Source: Sphaerosporella brunnea (Eukaryota > Ascomycota > Pezizomycetes > Pezizales > Pyronemataceae). From it: DNA of 26,637 bases. The notes under the pieces were generated by a model. That model worked only from the letters and a program-made list of their open reading frames with translations, searched no databases and was not told where the DNA came from. Every line of letters starts with the position of its first letter. Positions within the stretch are counted from its first letter, which is position 1. Of the stretch, positions 1 through 9,900 are shown in pieces. Location: positions 1-26,637 of the forward strand of contig VXIS01000477.1 of NCBI GenBank assembly GCA_008704415.1. Reading direction: 5' to 3'. Made by a program: the position numbers and the translations under genes.

Positions 1-97
1 ACCGCCGCGTTCTGCCGCGCGCCTACGCTCCTCGCGTGCGCTCTCCACCCGGCAGCCGCCCTCGTGCGCTTGAGTGGAGCGCTGAAAACCACTGTGA

Positions 98-543
98 TAT
101 ATCCTTGGCGCCAGTTGCTGGTATTGCGGAATGATTGGCCACATGAAACGAAACTGTCCAAACATAAAGAAGCACCGAAAGCTGGCGTCTTTCCTGAATT
201 GCGAAAAAGCTAGTTTCACTGATGGACAGAACAGCCTTCGAACGAGAACGAGCGGCAATCAGAAACAGAAGAAGAGGGCTGCCTTTGCCGACAAGAACGC
301 TCTTCAGTTGAGAGGAGAAAAATCAGGAAACCTAATCTTGTCGAAGACAGAGCTTCGTTCTCCAAAGACGGAGACCAGCACGGAGCTTCTTTATCCCCAG
401 ACAGAGACCAGGACGGAGCTTCATTATCCACAGACACAGACGAGGACTGAGACGAGGACCGAGCTTCTTTATCCATAGACGGAGACGAGGACGGAACCTC
501 TTTATCCACAGACAGAGACGAGGACGGAGCTTCTTTATCCATG
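98..543 (+). pseudogene. Truncated retroelement gag fragment with CCHC zinc knuckle
   Basis: A reading frame opens after a TGA at 95-97 and encodes a nucleocapsid-type zinc knuckle C-X2-C-X4-H-X4-C, with Cys codons at 116 and 125, His at 140 and Cys at 155 (core SCWYCGMIGHMKRNC). The same knuckle recurs at 2283-2324, so this piece belongs to the same or a sister element. CCHC knuckles bind RNA in retroelement Gag proteins. Downstream the frame is Lys/Arg-rich, then enters an in-frame 11-residue repeat. It is interrupted by one TAG at 476-478 and stops at TGA 541-543. No capsid part, protease or pol follows, and the window edge or a truncation removes the 5' side. I read it as a dead fragment abutting the next element and not as a host gene. 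Confidence 0.6.
350..543 (+). repeat. 33-bp in-frame minisatellite
   Basis: There are about five to six head-to-tail copies of a 33-bp unit; one copy is longer by 12 bp. Because 33 and 12 are multiples of three, the gag frame is kept and encodes repeats close to TELLYPQTETR. The antisense strand is also open across it (Ser/Asp/Lys-rich), which explains an antisense ORF at 216-554 that I do not consider real. Confidence 0.8.
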
Positions 544-737
544 AACTGCAACATTAGGGTTAGTTAGCGATGTCGTTAGATTAAGGTTTGCAGCTAGCAC
601 CCGCTTCGGCACCTTGAGTGCATAACCGCGCGCTTAGCTACGGACCTTCTATATATATGAAGTACCTACGTTCTGAGAGGCCACTGCGTCAACTACTGCT
701 ACAGCCATCGACAGCGGCTCCGTCTGTAGCTCCAGCA

Positions 738-755
738 GGTTATTAGCCCGGCGCT
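738..755 (+). other. Candidate primer-binding site (initiator-tRNA anticodon arm)
   Basis: GGTTATTAGCCCGGCGC directly follows a CA dinucleotide. It matches the reverse complement of the eukaryotic initiator tRNA-Met anticodon arm (GGTTATGAGCCC, then G/C-rich) with one mismatch in the core. Copia-type elements are known to prime from an internal half-tRNA-iMet of this kind. This supports assigning the element to Ty1/copia. Confidence 0.5.
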
Positions 756-877
756 ACGCCTTGAATAAGAACAGACCACATCCCCGGAAACAGACGACTG
801 CGTTACCGGAAAGAGAAGTCGCGGCGAGGTCGGAAACCGAGCTGCTATTCGCGAGATTGAGCAGCGCAAAAACGCGG

Positions 878-1572
878 AGCTGTCGATATATACAGCTGGA
901 CCTGACCTGCTACGGACAAACCTTGAGCAGCGCGGACGAGGAACTGTTGGCATATTCATCTGGAGCTGCAACGGAAAAGACTGCGCAGCAACAACACCCT
1001 CAAGTTGTGGGGTTGAAGACAGCTGAAGCGCGACGCATCCTTCATGGAAGCGACGACGAAGGTCGGCACATGCGCTGCAGATAAACTTGAGGAGCGTGAA
1101 CCCGGAGCTGTCAGTATATACAGCTGGAGCCCCTACGGACAAAGTTTGAGCAGCGCGGGCCCAGAGCTGTGGGCATATACAGCGAGACCTGCAACGACGA
1201 AGGTCGGCAAAGGAGCTCCTATTGACAAGCCTGAGCAGCGCGGACCAAGAGCTGTCGGCATATACAGCTACGGATGCAACGGATAAGACTGCACGGCGAC
1301 AAACCCTGAAGTTGTGGGGATTAAGACAACTGGAGCTTGGACAACTGTTGGCGGATGACGGCGAAACGGCTTTAGGTCAACACTGACCCGGAGCTGTGGG
1401 TATTGACCGCTGGAGCTTGACGAATCTTGAGAAGACGATGAAGAGATTCCAGCTCAATGAAAAGACGACGAAGTTGTAGGGGCAAGGCAACTGAAGCGCA
1501 ACGAATCTCTTGCGGCCGACGGCAAAAGACATCAGCGAAAACGAAAACCCGGAGCTGTAGGCATACACAGCT
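878..1572 (+). repeat. Dispersed palindromic repeat AGCTGT-N8-ACAGCT
   Basis: Seven related copies start near 878, 942, 1106, 1165, 1250, 1392 and 1553. Copies at 878-897, 1106-1125, 1250-1269 and 1553-1572 are perfect 6-bp inverted repeats around an 8-bp A/T-rich spacer; the others are degraded. Most are preceded by a TTGAGCAGCGCGG-like block, so the conserved unit is about 45 bp with unequal spacing of 56-168 bp. The unit falls in different frames and crosses stops, so it does not look like a maintained coding repeat. Confidence 0.7.
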
Positions 1573-1590
1573 GGAGCTCGAAAGGACGTC

Positions 1591-2786
1591 TTGAGAAACA
1601 ACGATAAGAAGGCAAGAAGAAGCAGCTTGAAGCGAGAACCGAAAGCCAAGCTGGCGATGCAACCAGTGCCGTTGCTCCGGGGCGACAACTCCCCGGTGTG
1701 GGTGAAAGCGATCAAACGTTACCTGGAGGGAGCGGGACTTTACAACCTGATATCTGGCCATCGAAAGCAGCCGAAACCGCCGATGGTACCACAGGGAGCG
1801 ACTATCATTTCATCAGACAAAGACGAGCCGCCATGTAACAATCCAGCGTATCTGAATTTCTGCTATCGCCATATCGCCGATCTCAACAGATTCGGTGAAG
1901 AGAGTGAATCGCCGAATATCAGAGCAGCCTAATGGCGACTGCAGCAATGTGCAAAGTAGCCGGCACCGTGATCGACGACAGGTTGATGGCTACTATCATC
2001 AACAACGGCCTACCAGACGATGCGCTTTGAAGTCACCTGCGGACCGGAATCCTGGAAATGGTAGATGCCGACGACTGCGGTTTCACAAACATCCTGAAGC
2101 GAATGGAGCAATGTCAGAGATCAATGACTGCTTCGAGGGTGGCAGCAGCGACAGTCGCAGCAGCAAAGGATGCGGCACCTGCGTCAGTGGTAACAGCAAC
2201 GACGGATTCGGCACCTGCTTTGAAGGCGGGAGCGACGGATGCGGCGGTGTATGCCCATGGTGGAAACGGAGCAGGACAGAGTTGTTGGTACTGCGGCGTG
2301 ATGGGGCACATGAAACGAAACTGTCCACACCGAAAGAAGAACCGACAGTCCTTTCAGAATGTGGAAACACCTCAAGTCAAGGCAATGACAATCGATTCAG
2401 TGGTATTGACAACGGAATGTCATCGGCGCGCTGCGAGTCCGGTTTTCCTCGATCGCGATGATGTCTTGACAGAAAAGCTGATGACGATGGTTCACAATGC
2501 TTACGACAATCTCTGTGAACTCAGCGAAGGAAAGTGCTGGCCTGCTGACATCCGATATGCGAAACTTGAGCAGTTTGTTGTGGCTCCGGTTGTGGCTGCA
2601 TTCGCTGCAGCAATGGCTGGGAAATCTCATTTCAAGACCCTGACAGAGCCGCGTCCGCCGGAAAGAAAGCATACTTCGTCAAAGAGAGAGAGCCGACGAA
2701 AAGCTGGTTTTACTGAAGAGACTTTCGCCAGCAGAAAGCAGCTGTCGCCAGAAAAGGAGCCGATTTGCCCGAAGGCAAAGAGATGA
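1591..2786 (+). pseudogene. Broken copia gag-like gene
   Basis: The first frame (1591-1932; likely start ATG 1657) has a copia-Gag-like beginning: MQPVPLLRGDNSPVWVKAIK, then a segment resembling the LW..I.G pattern. The reading then shifts by one frame near 1932, continues as a short open stretch containing IDDRLMATIINNGLPDDAL, hits TGA at 2028-2030, and resumes to 2786. The last part carries an Ala/Val-rich linker and a CCHC knuckle (codons at 2283, 2292, 2307 and 2322; SCWYCGVMGHMKRNC), then a Lys/Arg/Glu-rich tail. At least one frameshift and one nonsense codon make it a pseudogene. Gag would assemble the particle and bind RNA. The copia assignment rests on overall pattern and on the neighbouring PBS and RNase H tail. 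Confidence 0.55.
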
Positions 2787-3204
2787 AGCAAACTAGCCTC
2801 GCCGACAAGAAAGCTATCTCCGCCGAAGAAAAGGCGCAGAACCGACCTCGTCTCGCCGGAGAGGGGGCGCAGGAGAAACCCGCTTTTGCAGAAGAAAAGA
2901 AAATGACGGTATTGCGAGCAGGAGATCTGAGACTTTACAACCCCCGTTGGCGGACTTCACCAACAATGCGGATGAAGAAGATGGACGTCATAGTCGTCGT
3001 TTACGTCCCACGGTAGCCAAGCGCAACGTCATGGCCACGTTCGGTGGTACTCTCGAACTCGACAGGGAAAATGATGAAAGGGACCGTTTGAGGGGAGTCA
3101 TCATACGTGCGGTTATCGATATGTAAAAGGGTACGACATTACATCAAATGGCTACCGAGCGCTCTTGAATAGCCAGATGGTACATACTGCTATGAAGCAT
3201 CTGG

Positions 3205-3390
3205 ATGGAGATAACAAAAACGATTGGAGCTGTCTGCGAGGGACTCCGACAGCTCGACAAGGCATGGCGCAACTGGAGTATGAGCATCTGTTGCGATGGC
3301 TTGACGAAGCCGTTGGGATCCGTCACACACGCGATATTTGTGGAGGCGATGGGGCTGACGGCTAGGAAGGATCAGGAGGAATCTGTGACA
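3205..3390 (+). pseudogene. Copia pol C-terminal (RNase H end) remnant
   Basis: The frame ends with DGLTKPLGSVTHAIFVEAMGL, close to the copia RNase H C-terminus (pattern aDgLTKPL...H..F...lGL). The part before it is frame-disrupted. No catalytic reverse-transcriptase or integrase motif is visible upstream. The segment lies immediately before a purine tract and a putative LTR start, exactly where the end of copia pol is expected. Confidence 0.55.
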
Positions 3391-3402
3391 TGCAGCTCAT
3401 GC

Positions 3403-3416
3403 TCGGAGAGGGGGAG
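3403..3416 (+). other. Polypurine tract of the copia element
   Basis: A purine-rich run (GGAGAGGGGGAG) directly precedes TGTTGAGATATGC. LTR elements use such a tract to prime plus-strand DNA synthesis just upstream of the 3' LTR. Confidence 0.55.
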
Positions 3417-3665
3417 TGTTGAGATATGCAGTATGCATACTGTATTACTCTACAGGGATCCGAGTATCAACAGTGCATCAAGGCAGAGCTAGAGTAACTG
3501 AATCGTCGAACAGAGCCCCGTCACGTAAACTGGGAGGTGACAATAAGCCGCGTCACGTAACCTGAGACGTGCCTTCCGCAGCGTGGATACTCTATGGGAT
3601 CCGAGTATGAGCGAGTGTAAGAAGGTAGAACTAGAGTATCTGCAACCTCCAACAGAGCCCCGGCC
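3417..3665 (+). repeat. Putative 3' LTR part with internal ~141-bp-spaced direct repeat
   Basis: It starts TGTTGAGATATGCAGTATGC, a typical copia LTR start containing a small palindrome (GCAGTATGCATACTG). Two related blocks, about 3447-3520 and 3588-3662, share CTCTA..GGGATCCGAGTAT, AGAGCTAGAGTA/AGAACTAGAGTA and AACAGAGCCCCG. The 3' end of the LTR was not found. Confidence 0.4.
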
Positions 3666-3688
3666 GCCAAACCACTCAGGCAAGGTCC

Positions 3689-3838
3689 CGGGACAGAGAC
3701 GAATGGCTGTCCAAGCACTGCACCGCCAAAACGTACTACCGACGACGAAAGAAGCCCGACCCCACCGCGGCCAAAAAGAAGTCGCTGGCGTCGCGCTTCT
3801 ACCAGCTCCGCACCGGCAAAGCGCGACCTCGCACATAG
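3689..3838 (+). pseudogene. LINE (Tad-like) ORF2 C-terminal fragment
   Basis: A 49-codon open stretch ending at TAG 3836-3838 reads ...EWLSKHCTAKTYYRRRKK...KKSLASRFYQLRTGKARP. The pattern ASRFYQLRTGkA is characteristic of the segment following the RNase H domain in fungal non-LTR retrotransposon ORF2 proteins (Tad clade and relatives). The zinc-finger tail that normally follows is absent. It is probably a small LINE piece inserted in or next to the LTR. The call rests on motif memory only. Confidence 0.4.
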
Positions 3839-3930
3839 CATTACGCTCCTTTTCCAATTGTCCTCTGTACCGAACGACATCAATCCAGGGTTCCTCACAG
3901 TCCAGTCCGACCAGTCCGGAGCGCGGACTG

Positions 3931-6615
3931 TACCTGGACCACATCATGCAGTCCAGCCCGAGAGGCTGCCCTGGACCAATCAGTGCTTGGAGGGGTAAGG
4001 ACTGGGCGGCCTGCAGGCGATCCAGTCGACTGGATAATTCTAGCGGAGTCATGTATTACATAAGGATTTTATATACAAAGCGCGTCCTCAAAACCCATAA
4101 ACCAAACTGTCCTTTATGCCTCGCCCCCATCAAGTTGCTGGATACAGAGCGCATTTAGCATGTCCTCAAGCTCTGTAATCTCAGCATGGCTCGCGCTAAT
4201 AAGCCCATCCCGGTGCCAACTTTTTAGGCACTCCAAGGCGTTGACAGCTTCGTCACTCAGCTGGCAACGACGGTCGTCAAGGGTGATTTTTGCGCTGCTG
4301 AAGACCCGCTCTGGCTCAGCGGACATGGCGGGTATTGACAGAAATTCGAGCGCCATTTTGGCGAGGTCTTTCCACTTAGGATCAGTTCTTTTGCGCGCCC
4401 GGTATGCAATGACATCGGTGACCGCCCCCGGTTCAAGTGGTGGTTCTTCTTGAAAAATCTCCAAGGCTTCCCGCCGGTCTGCCTGTTGTTGAGCCCGCCG
4501 CTTTCTTTGCCAGTGATTTGAGAACAAGTCATCTTCTGACAGCCCTGCTTGGGGTCCAGCAGCCGCATTTTCCTGAGCCTCAGCATATCCTCAATAGTCT
4601 GTTTCCCAAACTCGTTGAAGCGTTGTCTCGGTGAGCTCAATCCACTCCGGCCGGTCCTGCCATTCATCACGGAGGTATTTGAGCTTTAAGCAAGGATGGA
4701 GTGCCAGCGCAACGATGCAGGACAGAGGTCTGTTTTTGCATAGTATCTAAACAGCGTTAGTAGAAGGTCGAAATAGTCACCGTAACAACTCACCTATTCA
4801 ACGTATCCCAGCCATTATTAATCATCGTGACTAGCTCCGGGCTATTGAACTGATCAGGGCGTTGATAATTGGCTTTAGCTTCTTCAATGTAGTGGAGTTT
4901 TCCGAGGGGGCCTCGTTTCCGCCATTCAATCATCGCCTCCTCTCGGTCTTTAGTTTCGAGCTCGGGACGTACAATTTCAACGGCGTCCGCATTGTTACCC
5001 CATAGTAGTGCTTTCACCGCCAGATTGAGTACATGTCCAAAGCAGCGAAGCCGATCTTGCACCGGGTTAAAGGATGAATAGCCTGCATCGTTCAAACGAT
5101 CTGCGATATCCCGTAAGGCCGTATCGTTATTCGTGGCATTGTCTACATTGAATTTCCCTACAAGGTGATGAATCTCATAGTCGTCCAGAGTTTTCCAAAA
5201 ACGTTCCGCTTGGTTGGCACCCGAGTGTTGACCTTCAAAGCGGTGAAGATCAAGGAGAACGGTATGGAGCTTGCAGTCCTCGTCTAGCCAGTGCGCTACA
5301 ATAGCTTGATATGCATGGTGGTTTGGCGCGCTCCACATATCAAAGCTAAAGTGGATCTTGATCTCCGTTCTTCGAAGCTTGGTTTTGAGCTTGTCCTTCA
5401 TCGCATTGTAGAATCGAACGATGTGACGACGGATAGTGTCTCCGCTTTGGGGCAGTGCCCGATGTATTGCGGTATAATCAGGCTTCTAAATAGGCAAAGT
5501 TAGCCTATATACAAAAAACGGAAGCAGGGCTTCAAGGAATGGGGGCCAAGGAACCTGGAAGAGGGCAGGGCGGTGGGGAACAGGGCAGGGCTGTGGGGAA
5601 GAGGGCAGGGTGCCAAGCGTCTGCAAGGACTACACAGGTTGCTAACTAGCCTAATAGTATTCGAAAGCTCTCCTCTTCGCAGACTCTGAAGCTTTCCCTT
5701 GTTGTATATATGTAACGCCAGAGAAGGTGGCGGAAAACATCATCGTTGAAGTTAATAGATGGAGTGAGTTTCCCGAAGGTAGCTTCGATTGTCTGTTGCT
5801 GTTGGCTAGGACCTTCAACGATAGGACCTTCCGCTGTGATTCGGTGAACCTTCTTCAGATGTTTGATCGCATTTTTCGTCGAGCCAACGGCAAATGTAAC
5901 GGGATTCTTTAAATTTTGCGGGCCTTCCTCTGGAAGTCAGCACACTTGTCACGCAATCCTAAGCGACTGGCAAAGACTGCGAAGGGATACATACATCTTT
6001 TGCATTTCCACCGGCTCATTCCCTTTATCACAACTTCTTCGCCATTTTCAGGCAGCCAGACATGACTTGAGCGGGCTTTTTTCTTGGCTTGGAACACTGC
6101 GGGTATGCTTTCTTGGGATGCTCCAGGTTCCACTGGGTTGCTTCCAAGAGTAGGCGTAAAGATGCTACTTGGAAGCGAGCATAACTGGGAGGAAACCTCG
6201 CTTTGGGTGTCAGGGTAATTCTGTGAGCTCTGGCATATCTCGTCGCTGTGGGACTGATGCGAGCTGCACGACATCATGATGACGGAAGCGGCTATCATGG
6301 CAAGAGAATTAGAGTTTGTACTCAGGGTCGTTGTGAGTCACTTACCGTTAGAGTTTTTATTCAGGGTCTCAGGGCCTAGTCGCGTATGAGACGTGTGTTG
6401 ACGACGTTCGGAGGTGGTAGAGAATTTTTTTTCTCCGGGGCATGTTTGCGGCGCACATTCCCGCTCACGGCATATTACATAAGTGTGGACTGCAGGTCGA
6501 CCCAGTCCACGCAAATTTAGACCAGGCCGTCCAGTCCACTGGAAATCCTGGCCTGGGTCATCGCAGTCCACCAAAAAGAGTGGACTGGACTGGACTTCGG
6601 CAGACCGTCCAGGTA
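3931..6615 (-). mobile_element. Decayed hAT-family DNA transposon
   Basis: It contains an hAT transposase pseudogene flanked by clusters of CAGTCCA/TGGACTG motifs (about 3898-4035 and 6484-6605). TACCTGGAC at 3931-3939 is mirrored by GTCCAGGTA at 6607-6615, and an inner GGACTGGG..G.CCTGCAG block at about 4009-4024 also reappears inverted near 6489-6507. I take these as candidate degenerate ends. No clear 8-bp target duplication is visible, so the limits may be off by tens of bases. Confidence 0.55.
4114..6298 (-). pseudogene. hAT transposase, BED-finger type, inactivated
   Basis: Read on the minus strand, the pieces follow the usual order of ascomycete hAT transposases. (1) 6298 to about 5990: disordered N-terminus, then a BED-like finger (HVW..., SRWKCKRC). 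(2) About 5930-5650: GSTKNAIKHLKKVHRI and onward. (3) About 5494-4794: TAIHRALPQSGDTIRRH, then the catalytic-core start FSFDMWSAPN and NVDNATNND. (4) A 47-bp intron at 4747-4793 (GTGAGT...TTTAG). (5) The C-terminal dimerisation region PAMSAEPERVFSSAK. Damage: a one-base frame change near 4715-4735, TGA at 4591-4593, and no clean junction between pieces 1 and 2. The gap between pieces 2 and 3 ends in a good branch/acceptor (GGCTAAC..TTTAG) and holds 20-bp G-rich tandem repeats at 5561-5610. The protein would have excised and reinserted the element; this copy cannot. Confidence 0.8.
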
Positions 6616-8215
6616 TAGTCACGATAAAGATCATAAGTTGCATGGTTCAATCATTTTTTTCTGACTGCCAGTAGAAGCCAAGACCCGCGCTTTTCTGAAC
6701 AGGATTTGCTGGGAGAGGCTGTGGGTAACGGTGACATACAAGTGGACACCCGTGTGGTAACCACACGGTGTGCAGTCATTAGTACAGCGCCACTTAATGT
6801 GAAGTCATATGTACATTGCAGTTAGGGCGTACGTGTGTCAGACACAGCGCACTTGCTTTCATCCTGCGAAAAAAAAAAGCCAGATCAAATGAAGACTCCA
6901 TCATCGCGCGAAAAAAATGCTGTCAGCCACAGTGCAGTTGAAAAAAAAAAAAAATTGCGAACATCCCAACTCATCCCATTCAGCAAAAAACGCCCCATCA
7001 ATTCTCAAATACCTCCCTGAATACCACATTCCTGCACAGTCCATCACACCCTGATACTGTCTCTGGCGTTCGAACAGTTATTCGTTCTCCACTAGTTGCA
7101 CAGGACAGAGCAACGTATAACTGCCAATGAGTAAACACCTCCTCTCGAATGTTGATACTCCAGGTTCCCCGAAAGAAAACTCTGTAACGGCAAGCCCAGA
7201 GCGACCGAAGTTTCTGCAGTGCGCAGTTTCATCCACAGACTGACTCGGAGGGGGTGCAGTATGCTCCCACTGTTGATCCATAGCCAATGCATCATCATCA
7301 TCATCATCACCGTGACATCTCTCACATTATGTTCTTTAAACAGTGGCTGATTATCTGCTCCCACACCTTGTAGTGTTCCAACTCTCCGTTGTTGACTGGG
7401 CTGTCGTTCAACCTCTATCTAAAGAACACCATTGGCCTTTATATTCTACCCCGTATAAGAATTTAGAGCCAGCCACAGACCGGCTCATGTTGAGCTGCAT
7501 TTGCTGTTCTTCGAGCAACACGTGCTCTGCAACCATGACACATGTTATAGCGCTTTCCCGGTTTCCAGAAGGAGAACTCTTCAATTGATTGCGAGGGAAA
7601 AGGTCGTTGCGAGGCAGAAGATATCTGCAAAGTAGTAAAGGGAGGAGGTAGTAGGTTAAAGTAGTAAAGTAAAGAGAGGAGGTAGTGGGTTGGGTTTGAG
7701 GAGGCAAGACCGTCTTACTTCATAGCCAGCACTCGCACGGATAAAGACAATTCTAATCCATTCCACAACTATCTACAAATCTAGCAGTATGTACAGCAGC
7801 GTAGTCGCTCCGCAGTGTCGTCGCTGAAGCTCCTCCACGGCTTCGCTCCAGAATATTAGGGCGGTGCAGTCGCTCCCCAGTGTCGTCGCTAAAGCTCCTC
7901 CACGGCTCCGCTCCAGAATATTAGGGCGGTGCAGTCGCTCCCCAGTGTCGTCGCTAAAGCTCCTCCACGGCTCCGCTCCAAAATATTAGGGTTGCGCCAC
8001 CGGGTTGAGTTGAGCCTCCGGTAAACGCCACCGGAAAACGCCACACCACTGCTCTATATAGGGATAGATTTTTAACAGGAAAATTTGTCCGGCGACATTT
8101 TTTTCTCGTGGCCAACGCACAAGGCTTAGGTATGCACACTAGATGTCTGTCCTCAAGCACCCTACCCAACGGTTACTAAACAAAAAAGAAACAAGCCGTG
8201 TAGAACAAAAGGAAA
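6616..8215. other. Gene-free stretch
   Basis: I see no supported gene. It holds poly-A runs around 6870 and 6941-6953, a short (ATC)n run at about 7290-7309, AG-rich sequence at 7620-7690 and the 65-bp tandem repeat at 7796-7990. Small ORFs here have no recognisable motifs. Confidence 0.6.
7796..7990. repeat. 65-bp tandem repeat, three copies
   Basis: Three units lie at 7796-7860, 7861-7925 and 7926-7990. Units 2 and 3 differ by about one base; unit 1 is more diverged at its start. Each contains GTCGCTCC.CAGTGTCGTCGCT, GCTCCTCCACGGCT and ends AATATTAGG. The near identity of units 2 and 3 suggests recent duplication. Confidence 0.9.
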
Positions 8216-8334
8216 AACTACAGTACGAGGGATTCCCATGTGGTCACCCACCATAGTACTAACCTCGCGATACATTGCTTAACTAGGGCTGAGCGGACGG
8301 GAAGCCGTGTTTTCAATGTTCTATGACCGTAGCT
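8216..8334 (-). rRNA. 5S ribosomal RNA (copy 1)
   Basis: The minus strand reads AGCTACGGTCATAG... and contains the conserved GGCTTCCCGTCCGCTCAGCC, TTAAGCA, GGTTAGTACTATGGTGGGTG and ACCACATGGGAATCCC blocks of fungal 5S rRNA. Length is about 119 nt. The ends pair to form helix I (CTACGGT with ACTGTAG). Transcription is by RNA polymerase III from an internal control region, and a T run (complement of 8213-8217) at the 3' end would terminate it. It differs from copy 2 at only two positions (8266 and 8287). About 30 bp upstream of the start are also conserved between the copies. It looks intact. Confidence 0.93.
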
Positions 8335-9400
8335 GTACAATCACGGATTTCTGTAATCATCACAAGGTTTTCCGCTGAAGTAACCACATTCACAAGGGCC
8401 CAGGAGCTACATATTCGTGCGGCAGGAGAGCCGGACTATTTCTCACCTCTCCAGCCGCGATGCGATCCAGCTTGAGCCCGACCTGATGTCTGCAAATATC
8501 TTCACTCCCGCGGGTGCATGTGGCGTCCAATACTAACCCTTGGAATTCGAGAAGCGACAAGTTCCAGATTCTCAGCCTTCCTTATGAGCGAGTAGATCCA
8601 GTACCGCATCTTTTTGGAGCGAAACGCGGAGCGCCTGATGCAAAAGCAAGCCGTCGGGACTTAGACTTCGGTGGATGAAGCCCCACCCAACTCGCGTTCT
8701 CATGTCGTGGCTGAAGCTTCTGGATATTCGGCAGTCGTAAAGAGGCGAGCTGGATGGGTTTGCGGAGTTCTTGGTGGCGCCTTACCGAAAAGTCAGTGCG
8801 CGCTGGGCACCGAGTGCAACGCCGTGAGCCTGGCTGCGGTGAACAAACCCACGCTCCATCGTACTGTGGCCCTCCGACTGTCGTCTCTGCCTTCCTCCGA
8901 ATCTGCGCGTGGATCTTCTGACGCCAGTCGATATAAACTATATCCCCATTCCCTGGTCTGTACATAGACGGCCGCTTTGTTGCCAAGCGAGTTGGCGTCG
9001 GTAAGTGACTATCAGACTACCCATTCCCCCCCCAAAACCTCCCACCTCGATTGCAGCAAACAGCTCCGCGGCAGCAGCAAGTGCGTTCACTCCCATCACC
9101 ACCACTATTCATCGTGATGTTTGTTCGTGGGTACTGGTTTCTAATGCTAGGCGGGCTAGAGGGAAGGGGGATGGTTGATATCCTGTCATTTTACAGTTAT
9201 ACTCCACGTACCCGGGCCGAAAGGTTGCAGGGATCGGAGTCCAGCCCACTCTTGAAGATGGCGGGTTGACCTCTGCCCGCACGCCGTTAAATCCCAGCCC
9301 TGGGCGCAGAAGATGTAGTAAAGCACCCTCACAACTAAAACAGCAGTACATGCACATACCTATGTACTTCGTGTCCCGCATCGGAAGCGAACACAGTGCA
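8335..9400. other. Stretch without recognisable genes
   Basis: The first ~33 bases are the conserved 5' flank of the 5S gene. After that I see only short ORFs on both strands with no motif, splice pattern or family resemblance that I recognise. Confidence 0.5.
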
Positions 9401-9900
9401 CAAAACCCCAAATCTTTCTCTCTGTGATATCCAGCGGTCAGTGTATCTCCAAATTCGAGCGGGTTAGGGTTACCGTAAGCACGAGTGATAGTGCATGATT
9501 ATGTGGCGCTGCGGCGAGCACCCTGGCTACCAGCGGTACAGGAGGCTCCCGGTTCCTGAAGTGACGGGATGTGAGGGACTGGGAGGCTACACTGGACGTG
9601 ATATTCGGCCGCCGAAACGTACATACATATATATATATACAGGCTTTGAAATACTGGCTATGGTCAGTGTCTACGGTCGACGTTAAAAAGGAGGCTTACC
9701 TCTTGAGTGGAATACTCTTTGTGGTACCAGCTCTACTCAAAGATTTAGACTCAACTGCCATAACGGAGCGAAAGTGTCGAAACGGTTCACACTGCGAGCC
9801 TCATTGCAACCACAAACCCTGCCCCGATCAGTCGTTTGTTCAAAGCTTTGTTCCAGAACTTTGAAGCTGCTGCTGTTCAAGTAGGTTCCAAAGATCCCTA
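9401..9900. repeat. Dispersed ~500-bp repeat, copy A
   Basis: It aligns collinearly with 11125-11589: matching blocks include CAAAACCCC near the start, GAAATACTGGCTATGGTCAGT (20 of these bases shared with the B copy), GAGTCAACTGCCATA, GAAACGGTTCACACTG, TCAGTCGTTTGTTCAAAGC and CCAAAGATCCCTA at the end. Many substitutions and small indels separate the copies. No intact ORF is shared. This copy contains GGGTTAGGGTTACC and a (TA)n run near 9630 that copy B lacks. Confidence 0.85.

Larger units (their letters stand above)
544..3680 (+). mobile_element. Defective Ty1/copia-type LTR retrotransposon
   Basis: The parts occur in the order expected for a copia element. There is a possible LTR 3' portion (about 544-737, with a TATATATA stretch near 651-658 and ending in CA at 736-737), a primer-binding site at 738, a broken gag with CCHC knuckle, an RNase H C-terminal remnant near 3205-3390, a purine tract, and TGTTGAGATATGC at 3417, which looks like a 3' LTR start. 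Between about 2790 and 3200 nearly all of pol (protease, integrase, reverse transcriptase) is missing. I could not match the 5' and 3' LTR pieces to each other, because different parts of the LTR seem to survive. Both outer limits are therefore approximate. The element cannot move by itself. Confidence 0.5.

Noticed and set aside
216..554. Antisense ORF of 112 codons, Ser/Asp/Lys-rich
   Set aside because: It is the reverse reading of the 33-bp minisatellite and the gag fragment; repeat length divisible by three keeps both strands open.
3890..6600. CAGTCCAGTCC at 3898 and its inverse ending at 6592 as the exact hAT ends
   Set aside because: The adjacent 8-bp flanks do not match and the word is repeated many times nearby, so it does not define the termini.
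555..9470. TTAGGGTTA-like telomere words at about 555, 7985 and 9464
   Set aside because: Only one to two units each, isolated and in different contexts; no telomeric array.
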